64,000 bases of DNA from Sapria himalayana (lineage: Eukaryota; Streptophyta; Magnoliopsida; Malpighiales; Rafflesiaceae). The position numbers and the translations under genes are program-made. How positions within the stretch are numbered: the stretch's first letter is position 1; each line of letters starts with the position of its first letter. The stretch spans positions 554,176 to 618,175 of the forward strand of contig JAREIK010000345.1 in NCBI GenBank assembly GCA_029783825.1, written 5' to 3'. Positions 26,620 through 38,651 of the stretch are shown here, one piece after another. A model generated the notes under the pieces. It ran no database searches. It worked only from the letters and a program-made list of their open reading frames with translations, and was not told where the DNA came from.

Positions 26620-27549
26620 TTAAAAATATTAAAACAAAAAAATATTTTGATTATTCAAAATAGTTTATCAAAAATAAACTATATACAAGAATATAGATCT
26701 AATTTATTGCAATGTAGTACCACCCCAAAATAAAAAAAAGATGTTATATTAATATTATCATGGTCCCACACATGTGCAAGTACAAAAACTCTTATTTAGG
26801 TAACTAAAAACATATTATATTAACCATAACATTTTGACAATAAAAACAAAACAATATCAAAGATCAAAATTTGAAGTTTGTAATTTAAGGAAAGACAAAA
26901 TCTAGACTCTAATTTACCCAACAAAATATAAATAGTTTCAAATAAAGTGCTTCATGATTATTAACAAAGAAGAAAATGCAAACTTGACCTAAACTGGCCA
27001 TCCAACCCAACACAGGACACATGCTATAAATATTTAAGGATTGTTATATATATTTATAGTGAGATAAAGTGCCACACAAGATGTAGTTGCTAAATTTTCA
27101 AATGAGATGAAATTGCTTGGTTTGTAATTTGATCAACTAGCAAACCCAAATTGTTCAAAATTCCTCGAAAATTATTCAAACAAAGAGAAGACCTTGAAGA
27201 AAAAAGGATTTGTAAGAGCCTAACCAGTTTCAAATCATTGTACCTATGGTTTCTCCTAGCAATGACTATGATTTCAATTTTATTTAATTATTTTAACTCA
27301 ACTAGAAGATGCATAATGTCGTTTCTATATGTGGGCAAGCCATTTCTAATTAATTTTGCATAATAAGAAATTTATATTCTTCAATAGTTAACAATAAATG
27401 TCCAAAGGCATAGGAAACTAACATTTTTCATATAGTAAATTTAATTTTCTTCAATCGCAATGTATGTATAGGAAGTCCTAAACATTACTTAGGTATCTTA
27501 TAACATAAAATATGATGTAGCCAACCTAAACACTGAGAAGAAAAATAGA
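26620..27549. other. Unassigned AT-rich spacer
   Basis: About 0.9 kb of AT-rich sequence separates two retroelement relics. A 70-codon open frame at 27,151-27,363 shows no recognisable domain. I see no repeat structure. Confidence 0.4.
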
Positions 27550-27872
27550 CGTTGGGGGTAGTTAAGGGTAGTTTTGTCTTTTTCATATTTTTTGAATATA
27601 ATTCTTTCAATTAATTATAAGAATAAGTGTTCATTTGTTATATTATATCTGTAAAGTCAAAGTGGGTCGATGAAATTTCACATTGCTCATATCAAAAATT
27701 TATTTGGGATTTCTTAATTTTTTCTATAAAAGGAGAGTTTCTCTTTTTTTTTTAATTATTCTAATCCTAAATCTCTTTTATCTTATATTTCATTTATTAT
27801 ATTTTTTTTATTTTATTACTTTGGTATTGAATTTTTTTTAATATTATTACTATGGGTTCTATTTTTATAACA
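27550..27872 (+). repeat. Probable copia 5' LTR
   Basis: The inferred start is CGTTGGGGG (TG changed to CG) at 27,550 and the inferred end is ATAACA at 27,872, immediately followed by a primer-site-like sequence. It contains a TATA box (TATAAA at 27,725). No second copy was found, so the limits rest on terminal motifs and position. Confidence 0.55.
27725..27730 (+). promoter_or_regulatory. TATA box in copia LTR
   Basis: CTATAAAAGGAGAG lies about 150 bp before the LTR end, a usual spacing for an LTR promoter. Activity is doubtful in such a decayed copy. Confidence 0.5.
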
Positions 27873-27873
27873 A

Positions 27874-27890
27874 TGATATCGAAGATGGAG
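27874..27890 (+). other. Decayed tRNA-Met primer-binding site
   Basis: TGATATCGAAGATGG follows the LTR after one base and resembles TGGTATCAGAGC, the initiator-Met primer site of plant copia elements. About three positions differ. Confidence 0.5.
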
Positions 27891-28199
27891 TTGAAGATAA
27901 TAACTTTTATTGTTAATGTATATATGAAAAAGTTCTATAAAAAGAGTAATAAGAGGCTCAAAGTATAAGGTTTTTAAAAGGATATTACATTCAATCACTT
28001 ACCTAAAAAACTTTTTTAGTATATTAAGGTAAATAGTTACTATAATTTGCATACACTATTCACTATAAAAATGAAACAAATAGTAGTGAAATTTAGAGTA
28101 TAAAAATTCAATGTGAGCGATTTTAATATTATGAAAAATAAAAATCAATTATATTTTGTGTAAAGGATAATTTCTTAGATTTAATTTGAAAAAGACTCA

Positions 28200-28660
28200 C
28201 TAGAATTACTAAAGATAAATCAAATGAGATTGAAGGTATATTGCTAATATACATTTAGCACTTGATGATAGAGTAATATCCATGGTGATGGACAAAAAAT
28301 ATTGAACAAAAAATTTGGGATACCCTCACAAGAGTGTACATAGAAGAGTTAATTCATAATAAGATTTTCTTAAATAAAAGATTCTAGACTTTTCGCATGA
28401 TAGATTCCACAAAGGTAACTAACTATATCAACTACTTGAATTCTTTATTCTTGAACTTATTATGTTGGGTCATAAAATAGAAACGTTAAAAGTGCTGAAA
28501 TTAAACTTCAAAGTTTACCTAATTCATTTGATCAACTCATTATCATTCTAATTAATAGTATCCGCATGGACTATCTAGTCATTAATGATAATGTTACTAC
28601 TATCTTAGAAGAAGAAAATAGATGCAAAAACAAAAAGGATTGACAATCATGTTCATAATA
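28200..28660 (+). pseudogene. Copia gag remnant
   Basis: Pieces of the translation are ALDDRVISMVMD (about 28,260), FWDTLTRVYIEELIHNKIFL (about 28,315) and LPNSFDQLI followed by ILEEENRCKNKK (28,515-28,640). These follow the L..SLPxSxDxL...LLxEExR order of copia gag (the former UBN2 domain). Several frameshifts are present. Confidence 0.8.
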
Positions 28661-28929
28661 AGCAGAAGCTTTGTTGTGATATTAGAGAGATTAATTTAAC
28701 ATATTCATATGGGAGTTAGAATCATGGTAGATCAAAAACAAGAAGTAAGAAGGATATTAACTAGTAAAATTTTGGCTAAAATGGATAATTCATAAGAGAT
28801 TATTTATATAAGAAAAAGAGTATAAATAATGAGTCATAAAATACTCAAAGGAATATTATAAGTATTAATGATGATGACAATATTTTATAGAACTAAGTGA
28901 TAATAACAATTAAAAGTAGATAACAATTT

Positions 28930-29110
28930 ACTAATCTCAAGTTACTAGACTCTAGATTATCATGGCACATGGCATCTGGAAAAGTATAATTCCACATATA
29001 TGAACCAATCTTAGCAGGATATGTACAAATGGGTGATGAATATGCTTTGAAGATTATTAATGTAATTACTATCAAAATAAAATATTTAATGATATGTTTT
29101 ACACCAATCA
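28930..29110 (+). pseudogene. Copia protease remnant
   Basis: LDSRLSWHMASG (about 28,948) corresponds to the LDSGASxHMT catalytic segment of copia aspartic proteases, with the active-site G changed to R. It is followed by VQMGDEYALKI, the usual VxMGD segment. Confidence 0.85.
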
Positions 29111-29149
29111 AGAGATATCACATGTGAAAGACTCAAAGACAAATTTATT

Positions 29150-30200
29150 ATATTTAAGGCAAATAGATAGTTTTGGATCCTAAAACTAATATTGAGAATG
29201 AGATGATAAAAATTTTGAGAAGCATGCTTATGATTGTGAAGGAAGAAATAATCACAACAAATCTATTCATATTTAAAAGGAAAATAGTACATGAAGTTGA
29301 TTCATGTATTGTAGCAATTAACAAAGGAGAAGTATCACCGATGATGTGACATTTCAAACTAGCCAACATATAGAACAAGTTTTGATGATTCTTTCTAATA
29401 GAAAGCTACTTCTAAGGCTCAAATTAGTCAAACTATCTTTTTTGTATGCATTGTGTTGCAAGTAGCAATATCTATTGGTATTTAGTAGATCAATTGCTAG
29501 GAGTAAGTGCATTCTAGACTTAATTCATTTTGATGTGTGGGAATTGCTAGAAAAGTCTCAAGAAGTATCAAAGTATTTTGTATCTTTCATTGATGATTAC
29601 TCTAGGAGCTATTGAGTGTATCCAATCAAGAAGTCAAATATATTTCTAGTTTGTAAAGATTCAAAACATGGATGGAACATAAATCTTGGAAAAGGATTAA
29701 GTGTTTGATGATAGATAATAGAAGAGAGTAAATAGATGGAAAGTTTATTACCCTTTATAGGAATGAAGGTATGAAATGATAGTACAATGATACATACACA
29801 CTACAACAAAATGGTGTGACTGAATGGATGAACAAAACTCTTGTAGAATAGATGAGGGCAATGTTCAGGATTATAAATCTAGCAAACTCTTTTGTGGTGG
29901 AAGCAAGTAATACCACTCGTTATTTGATAAATTAATTGTCATCAACTACAATTGATTTAAAGACACTATAATGGAGATGTGGACTAAGAAGCTAGTAGAC
30001 TATTATACTTTATATTTTTATGAATGTCTTGTATATGTGATGTATAACACCCAAGAAAGATTAAAGTTAGAACTAAAATGTAGAAAATATATATTCTTAG
30101 GGTATATTGAAAGATTAAAGAAATATCACCTATAGGATCTTACTATCCATTAGATCATTATTAAAAGAGATATAATTGTTGTAGAAAATCAACTACAAAG
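29150..30200 (+). pseudogene. Copia GAG-pre-integrase and integrase remnant
   Basis: A degraded GAG-pre-integrase stretch is followed by LDLIHFDVWELLEKS and VSFIDDYSRSY (29,580-29,610) with VYPIKKSN. Then come YTLQQNGVTEWMNKTLVE (29,795-29,850), TTIDLKT, CLVYVMYNTQERLKLELKCRKYIFLGY (30,020-30,105) and HQIIIKRDIIVVEN. This is the copia integrase core and C-terminal order. Stops include the expected W in RSYWVYP read as TGA. Confidence 0.92.
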
Positions 30201-30302
30201 AATTGATGAAAATGATAACACACTAAAACAAATTTCAGATTCTACAACTATATAATTAGAAAATAATCTAACACAACATTCATGATATATATTTCTATTT
30301 AT

Positions 30303-31430
30303 AGTGCTACAACTTTTAAGAAAGCCACGACTACCAAAAGAAATTCCTAGAAGATTGGACAACTCCATATGGACTGATCTTGAAGATCTTCAGTATGCTT
30401 TTCTAGAGGAAGACAAGACAAAACTTATTATTATTTCAATAGGGTTAAGAGAGGAAATGGAGACAACGATGATGAATCTTATAAAAAAATATCTGAGCAA
30501 CATTGAGCATCATAAAAAATAAGTCCATCAATACGCATAATAAAGATTTTACCATAATGAAATATGTTAAACTTCATTATGAATGCTAAACTTCATAATG
30601 AAAGATGTTATAAAGAAAGAGATCAAGAAATGACTAAAGGTGAGAATCATTTATGCTATATCTAATAGTCTGTGGATGAGAAATTCATCATGTAATAAAG
30701 AATGATGGATTGATTACATTCAAAACTAAAACTAATGAAGAAATCACCACACATGCAACAACTAAATGCTGATTATGTATTGATATCATAAATTGAACAA
30801 GGAGATAAAAAGAATCATTATCCACTTCAGTTCAATGACTAGATATTATACAAAATATTATCGCATTTATTCTATTCATTTTTGGATAGATAATTGAGAT
30901 ACAATCATATTCTGATTGGTCTGATTGATAAAAAAAATGACATCTGCTTGCCCATATGAGACGTTAATATTTAATGTCTTTGTAATGCTTCACCACATTT
31001 CAAAGGTGTATGAATGCTATTTTGTTAACCTTAATAAAAAAAGTAGTGAGATATTTATGGATGATTTCTCCATAGATATTATTATAAATGATACTTGCAT
31101 AACCTAGAGGTTTTATTGTAGCAATGTAAAAAGAAAAAAATTCATCCTCAATTTGGAAAAATGTTACATCATGGTTAAAGAAAAAATTTTAATTAGTCAT
31201 AAAGTATTTGCTATGGGATTGAAGGTGGATGATGCAAAGGTATTAAAGATCAAAACCATTCCACACCCCATTATAATCAAAGGGGTGAAAAGTTTTATTG
31301 GGCATATGGGGTTTTACCATAAATTTATCAATAACTTTTCAAACACAACAAAACCACTATGCAAACTCTTGGAGAAAAATGTGATGGATAATTTTTATCA
31401 AAAATACATCAATTCCTTTAAAGAATAAAA
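30303..31430 (+). pseudogene. Gypsy reverse transcriptase remnant
   Basis: The N-terminal part has DLEDLQYAFLEEDKTKLIIIS (30,364-30,430), like the LKPLPxHLRYAFL...VIIS entry to Athila-like reverse transcriptase. Degraded palm sequence follows (HKLNKE near 30,790), then CPYETLIFN, FQRCM-like SKVYECYF and EIFMDDFSIDI (31,045-31,085, the catalytic FMDD). It ends with HKVFAMGLKVDDAKV, IKGVKSFIGHMGFYHKFI and FSNTTKPLCKLLEKNV (31,200-31,390). Confidence 0.92.
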
Positions 31431-31870
31431 AAGGAAATTGATCAAAAGCCTAATCTTGACTATTCCAGATGGCAAGAACTATTTTATATTATGTGTGATG
31501 CAAGTACTCATACCTTGAAATACATTTTGGGACATTAATAGAATAAAATCTTTAAATAAATTTTTTATGCCAATTAGATTTTGAATGAAGCCCAAGTGAA
31601 TTATAAAACCAAAAAAAAGGAAATATTAGTTATAGTATTCTCTTATAATAAATTCTAATCATACATCCTTTGAAAAAAGGTGGTGATTTTCATTGATCAC
31701 ACAATCCACACTTCTTGATGAAAAAAAAAGGAAGTCAATATGAGGTTGATAAGATGGATACTACTTCATGAATTTGATTTAGAAATCCATGAAAAAAAAG
31801 GGGAATAATAATCTGGTAGCCAACTACTTAACACAATTGGAATCCAAGGAGAAATGAATGGGAGAATCTG
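31431..31870 (+). pseudogene. Gypsy RNase H remnant
   Basis: Recognisable are LILTIPDGKNYFILCV, ILNEAQVNY-like sequence and KKRKY before FIDHTIHTS (TDHAAL position). LRWILLHEFDLEIHEKK and NLVANYLTQLESKE (31,745-31,855) correspond to the LIRWILLLQEFDLEI...VADHLSRLE close of the domain. The frame changes repeatedly. Confidence 0.85.
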
Positions 31871-31959
31871 AAATTTTGTAAGAATTCTCAGATGAATAAC
31901 TATTGATGATAGAGGCCGAACTACCGTTTAGGCTAATTTTTTAACTAATTTCTTATGTG

Positions 31960-33020
31960 CTATTTTACCACCCTTTCTCATATCTTACTAAAAAAAATTC
32001 TTGTATGATATGAAAAATAATCAATGAGATGATCCACTATTATTTAGAATATATTAATCAAATAATAAGAAGATGTGATCTAGAAGATGAACAAGCAATG
32101 ATCATCCTCAAATATCACTCATCACCATATGGAGGGCATTTTGATGGTAACAAAACTACCTAGAAGATATTGTAATTAGGATTTTTTTTGCCTTCATTAT
32201 TTCGAGATTATCAAAACATGATATGATAGTGTGATAGAAGTAGAGATTGGTAATATATTCAGGCGACATAAAATACTACTTAACTATATTCTTGAAGTAG
32301 CATTTTTTGATGTATAGTGAATTTACCTCGTAGACCATTTTACAACATCATGTGGGAAAACATACATCTAATAAGCAGTGAATTATGTGTCAAAATGGGT
32401 GAAAGCAGTAATAGTGTAGAAAAATGACACAAAAATACTTATGAGTATCTTATGTAAAAATATCTCTATCAGGTTTAGTATGAAGTGATGTATCATCAGT
32501 GATGAATGGATTCAATTTTTAACTAATTGTTTAGTATGTATTTGATGAAGTGTGAGACTTAGCATAAGTAGGGACATTGATATCATCAGCAAAAAAATTG
32601 AGAAATGGAAATATCAAATAGAGAGATTAAAAAGCTATTCAAAAAGATGGTTAACTAATCTTGAAAAGAATGGCTTCAATATTTGGAGGAAGCACTATAT
32701 GTTTATAGAACTACATTTAAAACATCATCGATGATGTTTCCTAATTCACTTATTTTTGGTAAATTTTGTCATTTGCTAGAAGATTTTGAATATTGAGCAT
32801 GGTGGGTCATTAAGTAATTGAACTATGACATGACAGATATAAAAGAAAGGAGACTTCTATAGTTGAGTGAGGTAGCGGAATTAACTAATGAAGTCTATAA
32901 TAATTCATGGATTTATAAAGATAAATTAAAAAGGTGGAATAATAAAAAATTTACAAAGGAGAGAGTTCAAAATATTAGATAAGGTATTAGTCTTTAACTC
33001 TCAGATTAATTTATTCTTAT
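31960..33020 (+). pseudogene. Gypsy integrase remnant
   Basis: HHSPYGGHFDGNKTT (32,115-32,160) is the zinc-binding segment typical of Athila-like integrases. Sequence matching RRHKIPLNYILEVAFFDV, then YVSKWVKAV (32,385), SDEWIQF near the DGGTHF position, EALYVYRTTFKTS and PNSLIFGKFCHL (32,690-32,775) follow. The C-terminal NNSWIYKDKLKRWNNKKFTKE segment lies near 32,900. Many stops. Confidence 0.9.
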
Positions 33021-33807
33021 GAATGTTGAAATCTTGGTGGTATGTACCCTTTGTTATTATGGTTGTCATTTCTTATGAGGCTGTCATGGTGAAATAAAAA
33101 AATAGGGAAGAATTTTAAGTAAATCATTGAAGGATGAAATATGATATGGCTTCAACCACAATTCTGGAAGATTCAAAATAAGTGTAAAAAAAATAGAAGC
33201 AGTAACAAAAGTTGTGGCTATGATTAGAGCAATGACTTTGAAGTTTAAAAAAAAAGCTCATGGTACAGCTCAACAAGAAGCTACGACAAAGCTCATCACC
33301 ATGACTTTCGAGTTCTAGAAAGGAAAAGCATGAAGTGTTTATCAACAAAAAGCTATGATAATCCAAAAAGTCATGATATCTAATAATGATGAAGCTATGA
33401 CATCCTAGGATGAAGATAGCAAAGAAGAAAGCCCAAAAAAACCAATCATAGAAAATGATTGACTGCTGAAGAAAAGCTCAAAATGAAAAAAAGAAGTAAG
33501 AAATTATATGAAGATATCTTGGATAGATGTGAGATCACCAATAGAGGTAATAACTTTTTGATAATCTAGTGATAGATATTAAATACATTGTTTCTTGGAA
33601 TGTAATCCAAATATTTTTTTATGAAATAAATATACATACTTATGCATATCCTTTTACACCCACAAAATTTAGTAACAAAATTCAAAATACACTAACTCAT
33701 TTATTTGTCTACAAAAAAATTAGTAGCCCCACTATCTATGCATACTATGATACTCAAATCTAGACACACAAAATACTTTTGAATGATGAATGAAATGTAA
33801 AATTTAG
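33021..33807 (+). pseudogene. Charged 3' coding remnant after integrase
   Basis: Translation gives repeated Val/Ile-Met-Thr words in Lys-rich sequence (AMTLKFKKK, LITMTFEF) around 33,170-33,480. A similar KVMT-rich stretch occurs on the minus strand of the nested element at 52.1-52.6 kb, so this appears to be a family-specific region. Its function is unknown. Confidence 0.5.
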
Positions 33808-36325
33808 TGTGTGAGTTTATTCAATATGCCAACAACCAAATAAAACAAGTAATTTTAGTTAATATTTATATTGTATTTGTATAGAAAAAAGCTTTAAAAT
33901 AAACTATTACATTGAATTATGGGTTTTGATAAATTATGATGAATAATAGTGAAATTACGTAATTTTTGTGTGAAATTGAAACTTGCTAGAGAGAAGGAAG
34001 AAAGTAAAAAGTAATGTAAAATCAAAATATTTATTTATGTTATGACTTTGTTACACCTTATTGAGCTATATGGTAGTTTCAACATTCATTCTTGAATGAA
34101 GTTCTACAAAAATAGTCATGAAAATCTTTCTATTTCATAACTCAACAACCTCATTGGCATAATTATTTCACTATATAATATATTCATTTTGACTACAAAA
34201 CTTTCTTGGAGTCCCAACTACACTAGCTCATAATAATTTTCATTGTAATTATATTAATTCTATATCATAGCAATCAAATATCTCACTAGTGCTTAAAGCT
34301 GTGACAAGCCTCTAGTCTTGTTATAGAGATATTAATTCTAAGTTAATAAATGTGATGCTTTTGACAATGCCTTAACATGTAGCTACAAAATTTTTTAGAG
34401 AGTAATACTTAAGCCATAGAAATTTCTAGTATTGTGACTCTCAGCTTTTGAGGAATACCAAAGCCATGACTTATTCCTAATATTATGACCTTGGGTTATA
34501 GAGATGAAATACACAAACTATTTCTTTTCACAATGTCATGAATTAATGTTCCATAGGTGAAGTGCAGCCATTGCCAATCCCAATACCATGACTTAGCACT
34601 ACTGATATGAAATGTGTATTCATGGCCATTCCTAGTGCTTGTGCCATCTAGTGTAAGAGGAAGACCAAAGCCATGACCTATTCTCAATTTCAAAGCCATG
34701 ATTTTGAGTTCCAAAGATGAAATATACTATTATGGCCATTACCAATGTCATACTATTTTAAAGCAAGAAAAAAATTCAAAGGCATGACATATTTTAGAGC
34801 TATGACTTTGTGTTATAGACACAAAAAGAAGAAGCCAAAACATTCCAAAAAATCTTAATTTTGACTTAAATTTCACAACCATTCACTCGAATATAAAAAA
34901 GAAAAATAAAAAATTTGAAAGAGGTTTATAAGGAGCCAGAATACAAATGGAAAGCTAAGGGTTCAGAAGTAATATTTTGCCTAACCATAAGGAAGATACA
35001 TAAGCAAAGGGATGAAGTAAGAAACTAGCATAAACCCTAGGGATGGGGGTGATGTGAATTTCAACCTACCCTATGAGAAAATCCGAGACAGATGACTTAG
35101 AGATATTCTTGATGACTATTATTGCGAACCCAAAATTCCATGAGATATACCTTTAATTATCTCATATGAATTTCCATCCAATATTATGTTAAATTGAGAT
35201 TTAGGGTTATTATATTTGATTACATGTGATTGATTCTTAATATATTAATTTTATATTTGGATTTTATTATAGTTTTGATATTGATGAATGTGGTATTTAT
35301 GTATAACTATAATTAGGATTTTACTATTGGTAAGTTTGTGCACTCTATCATGGTGGACTGTAATAGGAAAGTCATGAAGCACACTCATGCATAATGGAAG
35401 TAAGAAAGTGATAATCTTTTGATCATGATATGCAAGACCAGCCTATATGTCAAAACGTGATAGTGTAGTATGTTAATCATGCGAATATGATAGTTATGAA
35501 GCCAAAAACATGAATATTTTTATAAGTCAATCCATTATGTATATCTTAGAAGGATTTATCCTACATTGGTATAGATGCTTAATGGAATGCTTATCTAAGA
35601 GTGTTACCTTTATTGTGAAGTCATGAGTAAAATTCATGTTAGACATTGATACAATAGGACATGCCCGATTTAAGGTGACTCATAAGGTGGTAATAGTTTT
35701 ATAACTTACTTTTTGTCATATGATTATTACAAATGAGATTTTAGAGAAAGTGTATGTTAATTATATAAGTATGATACTTATGAAGTTATAAGTACAAATA
35801 AATTTACTATCACATCAATTTATCTAAATGACATACTAAGGTATAGAATAAAAATACAAATATGAAGTAACCATTAAGAGAAATTGATGAGTTACCCAAA
35901 AATGTAAGGATTTGTGAATGCCCCTAGAGCAAGGATCATTTGCCTTTTTAGTTGTAAAGTACCAATGGAATAGCTATGAGAAGACTATCATTGGTTTAGT
36001 TCAAATATTTGATAATTATCTTATATGAAAATTTGAACAAGGGCATTTCGACATAAATCATAAATTCATTCTATAACCAAACATAATAACATCCAAACTA
36101 TTTAGATAAACCATCATACATAATGTATTGCACAACCTTAGAATCTAATAATCTTATATAAAACTCAGTCTTATCCTTTTAACTAGAGTAACATTTGATT
36201 GATATTTGATTAATTGAAATTTCTACATAATTCCTATGGGATTGATATCTAGATGAAAAGTTTAAATTAGTACTTATATGGTCCATATACCTACACTACT
36301 AGTTAGATAAAAGACCTTCACCCAA
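33808..36325 (+). repeat. Athila-like LTR A, about 2.5 kb
   Basis: Starts TGTGTGAGTTT. It is repeated at 36,375 onward and is related to the LTR pair at 49.2 and 55.7 kb. It follows the 3' end of relic 2 and so is best read as its 3' LTR. Between 34,440 and 34,810 it carries a run of CATGAC words spaced roughly 40-90 bp, several followed by AGAGATGAAATA. The end, near CACCCAA, is set by where similarity to copy B stops. Confidence 0.75.
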
Positions 36326-36374
36326 ACCTAGTCACACAAAATACATATGAAGGATGAATAAAATGTAAAATTTA
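36326..36374 (+). other. Internal remnant between tandem LTRs
   Basis: ACCTAGTCACACAAAATAC and the following GATGAATAAAATG also precede LTR A (33,760-33,807). A related AACCTAGTCAT stretch lies beside LTR C on the other strand. This is therefore the last part of an element's internal region, left between two LTRs. Confidence 0.6.
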
Positions 36375-38524
36375 GTGTGTGAGTTTCTTCAATATACCAA
36401 ATACCAAATTAAACTAGTAATTTTAGTTAATATTTATGATGTATTTGTATAGGAAAAATCTTTAAAATAAACTATTTCACTGAATTATGGGTTTTCATAG
36501 ATTATGATGAATAATAGTACAATTAGGTAATTTTTGTGTGAAATTGAGACTTGGTGGATTGTTGAGATAGAGGAGAGAAGTGAGTAATGTAAAACCATAA
36601 TATTTATTGTGTTATGACTTTGTTACACCTTATTGATCTATATGGTAGTTTCAACATTCATTCTTGACTGAAGTTCTACATAAATAGTCATGAAAATCTT
36701 TCTATTTCATAACTCAACCACCTCATTGACATAATTATTTCACTATATAACATATTCATTTTGACTAAAAAACTTTCTTGGAATCCCAACCACACAAGCT
36801 AATAATATTTTTCATTGTAATTATATTAATTCTATATCATAGCAATCAAGTATCTCACTAGTGCTCAAAATTGTGACAAGCCTCTAGTCTTGTTATAGAG
36901 ATATTAATTCTAAGTTAATAAATGTGATGCTTTTGCCAATGCCATAACATTTAGCTACAAAATTTATTAGAGAGTAATAATATTTTTCTAGGGCCATGAC
37001 TCTCAGCTTTTGAGGAATACCAAAGCCATGGCTTATTACTAATGTTATGACCTTGAGTTATAGAGATGAAATACACAAGTCACTGCCATTCCCAATGTCG
37101 TGACTTAATGTTACATATGTGAAATGTGTAGCCATTGACATTCCCAATACCATGACTTAGTGCTATAAAAATGAAATTTATTTTCTTTTCCATTCCTTGT
37201 GTTTGTTCCATCTAATATAAGAGGAAGACAAAAGTCATGACCTATTCTCAAAATTCTATGCCATGATTTTATGTTCCAGAGATGAAATATACTTTCATGG
37301 TCATTCTAGAGATGAAATATGTCATAGTTTTTTAGTGCAAGCAAAAAAAATCAAAGGCATGACATATTTATAAAGCTATGATTTTGTGTTATAGGCACAT
37401 AAAGAAGAAGCCATAACATTCCACATAATCTCAATTTTTGACTTAAATTTCACAATCTTTCACTAGAATATAAAAAAGGAAAAATAGAAATTTTGAAAGA
37501 GGATTATAGGGCTTTAGAATACAAATGCAAAGCTAGGGTTTTGGGAGAAATATTTTTTCTAACCATATGGGAGATACATGAGAAAAGGTATGATGCAAGA
37601 AACTAGCATAAACCCTAGGGAGGGGAATGCGAATTTCATCCTACCCTATGATAAAATCTAAGGTACATGACTTAGTATTGTGAACTTAGAGTTTGATTCC
37701 TAGGATATTCTTAATAACTATTATTGGGAACCCAAAATTCAATGAGATTTATCTCTAATTATCTCATATGAATTCCTCTGCAATATCATATTAAATTGAG
37801 ATTTAGGGTTATTATATTTTATTACATGTGATTGATTCTTAATATATTAATTTTATGTTTGGATTTTATTGTAGATTAATATCGATGAATATGGTATTAT
37901 GTATAACTATAATTAGGATTTTATTATTGGTAGGTTTGTGCAAGCTATCTATCATAGTAAACTATGATAAAAACGTCATGAAGCATACTCATTAATAATA
38001 GTAGGAAGGAAGTGACAATTCTTTCAATCATAATATGTTAGACTAACCTGTATATCAAAACTTGACAATGAGGTATATTAATCATGCAAGTATGATACTT
38101 ATGAAGCCAAAAGCACGAATACTTTTATAAGTCAATCTATTATACATATATTATAAGTGACCCTACATTGATATAGATATTTAATGGAATGTTATTCTAA
38201 AGTATTACCTTTTGTGTGAGAGTCATGTGTCATCATCATGTCAGACATTGATACAACATGATACCTATGATTGAAGGTGATTCATAAGGTCGTGATAGTT
38301 TTATAAGTTTTTTTTGTCATATGACTACTACAAATGAGATTTGAGAGAAATTATATATTAATTATATGAGTATGATACTTACGTAGTTGAAAGTGCAAAT
38401 AAATTTAAAATCACATCAGTTTATCTATATGACATATGAAGGTAGAGAATAAAAATATATATATATATGAAGTAATCATCAAGAGAAATTGATGTGTTGT
38501 CTAAAATGTATGCACTTGTGAATG
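36375..38524 (+). repeat. Athila-like LTR B, part 1
   Basis: Second copy of LTR A in the same orientation, with about 10% or more differences by eye. It is interrupted at 38,524 by the LINE insertion and resumes at 44,811. Confidence 0.8.
38512..38524. repeat. LINE target-site duplication, left
   Basis: GCACTTGTGAATG, identical to 44,811-44,823. LTR A carries the uninterrupted equivalent (GGATTTGTGAATGCCC near 35,910). Confidence 0.9.
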
Positions 38525-38651
38525 CTGAAGTGTATTGTTGCAAATAAATTTAAAATCACATCAGTTTATCTATATGACATATGAAGGTAGAGAATAAAAA
38601 TATAGATATATATGAAGTAATCATCAAGAGAAATTGATGAGTTGCCTAAAA
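38525..38651 (+). other. Templated filler at LINE 5' junction
   Basis: Between the left target duplication and the LINE ORF1 lie 15 bp (CTGAAGTGTATTGTT) and then a 112-bp copy (38,540-38,651) of the LTR sequence at 38,395-38,506 just upstream of the insertion, with only a few differences. It is LTR sequence, not LINE sequence. Confidence 0.85.

Larger units (their letters stand above)
27550..30260 (+). mobile_element. Ty1/copia retrotransposon relic
   Basis: The order 5' LTR, primer site, gag, protease, GAG-pre-integrase, integrase identifies a copia element, in which integrase precedes reverse transcriptase. The relic stops after integrase: within about 50 bp of its end the sequence is gypsy reverse transcriptase on the same strand. 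Copia reverse transcriptase, RNase H and the 3' LTR are absent. Many stops break the frame. Confidence 0.88.
30303..33807 (+). mobile_element. Athila-like Ty3/gypsy relic 2 (pol and 3' region)
   Basis: Plus-strand gypsy pol begins just after the copia integrase and runs reverse transcriptase, RNase H, integrase, then about 0.8 kb of charged coding-like sequence. It leads into a 2.5-kb LTR at 33,808. Gag, protease and 5' LTR are missing. All frames are broken. Confidence 0.87.

Noticed and set aside
30545..30610. Hairpin from repeated TAAACTTCAT and ATAATGAA words as a possible regulatory structure
   Set aside because: It is short, imperfect and inside degraded reverse transcriptase sequence; chance in AT-rich DNA is enough.
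33124..33366. Minus-strand 80-codon frame
   Set aside because: It lies opposite the charged region after integrase in relic 2 and shows no domain of its own.
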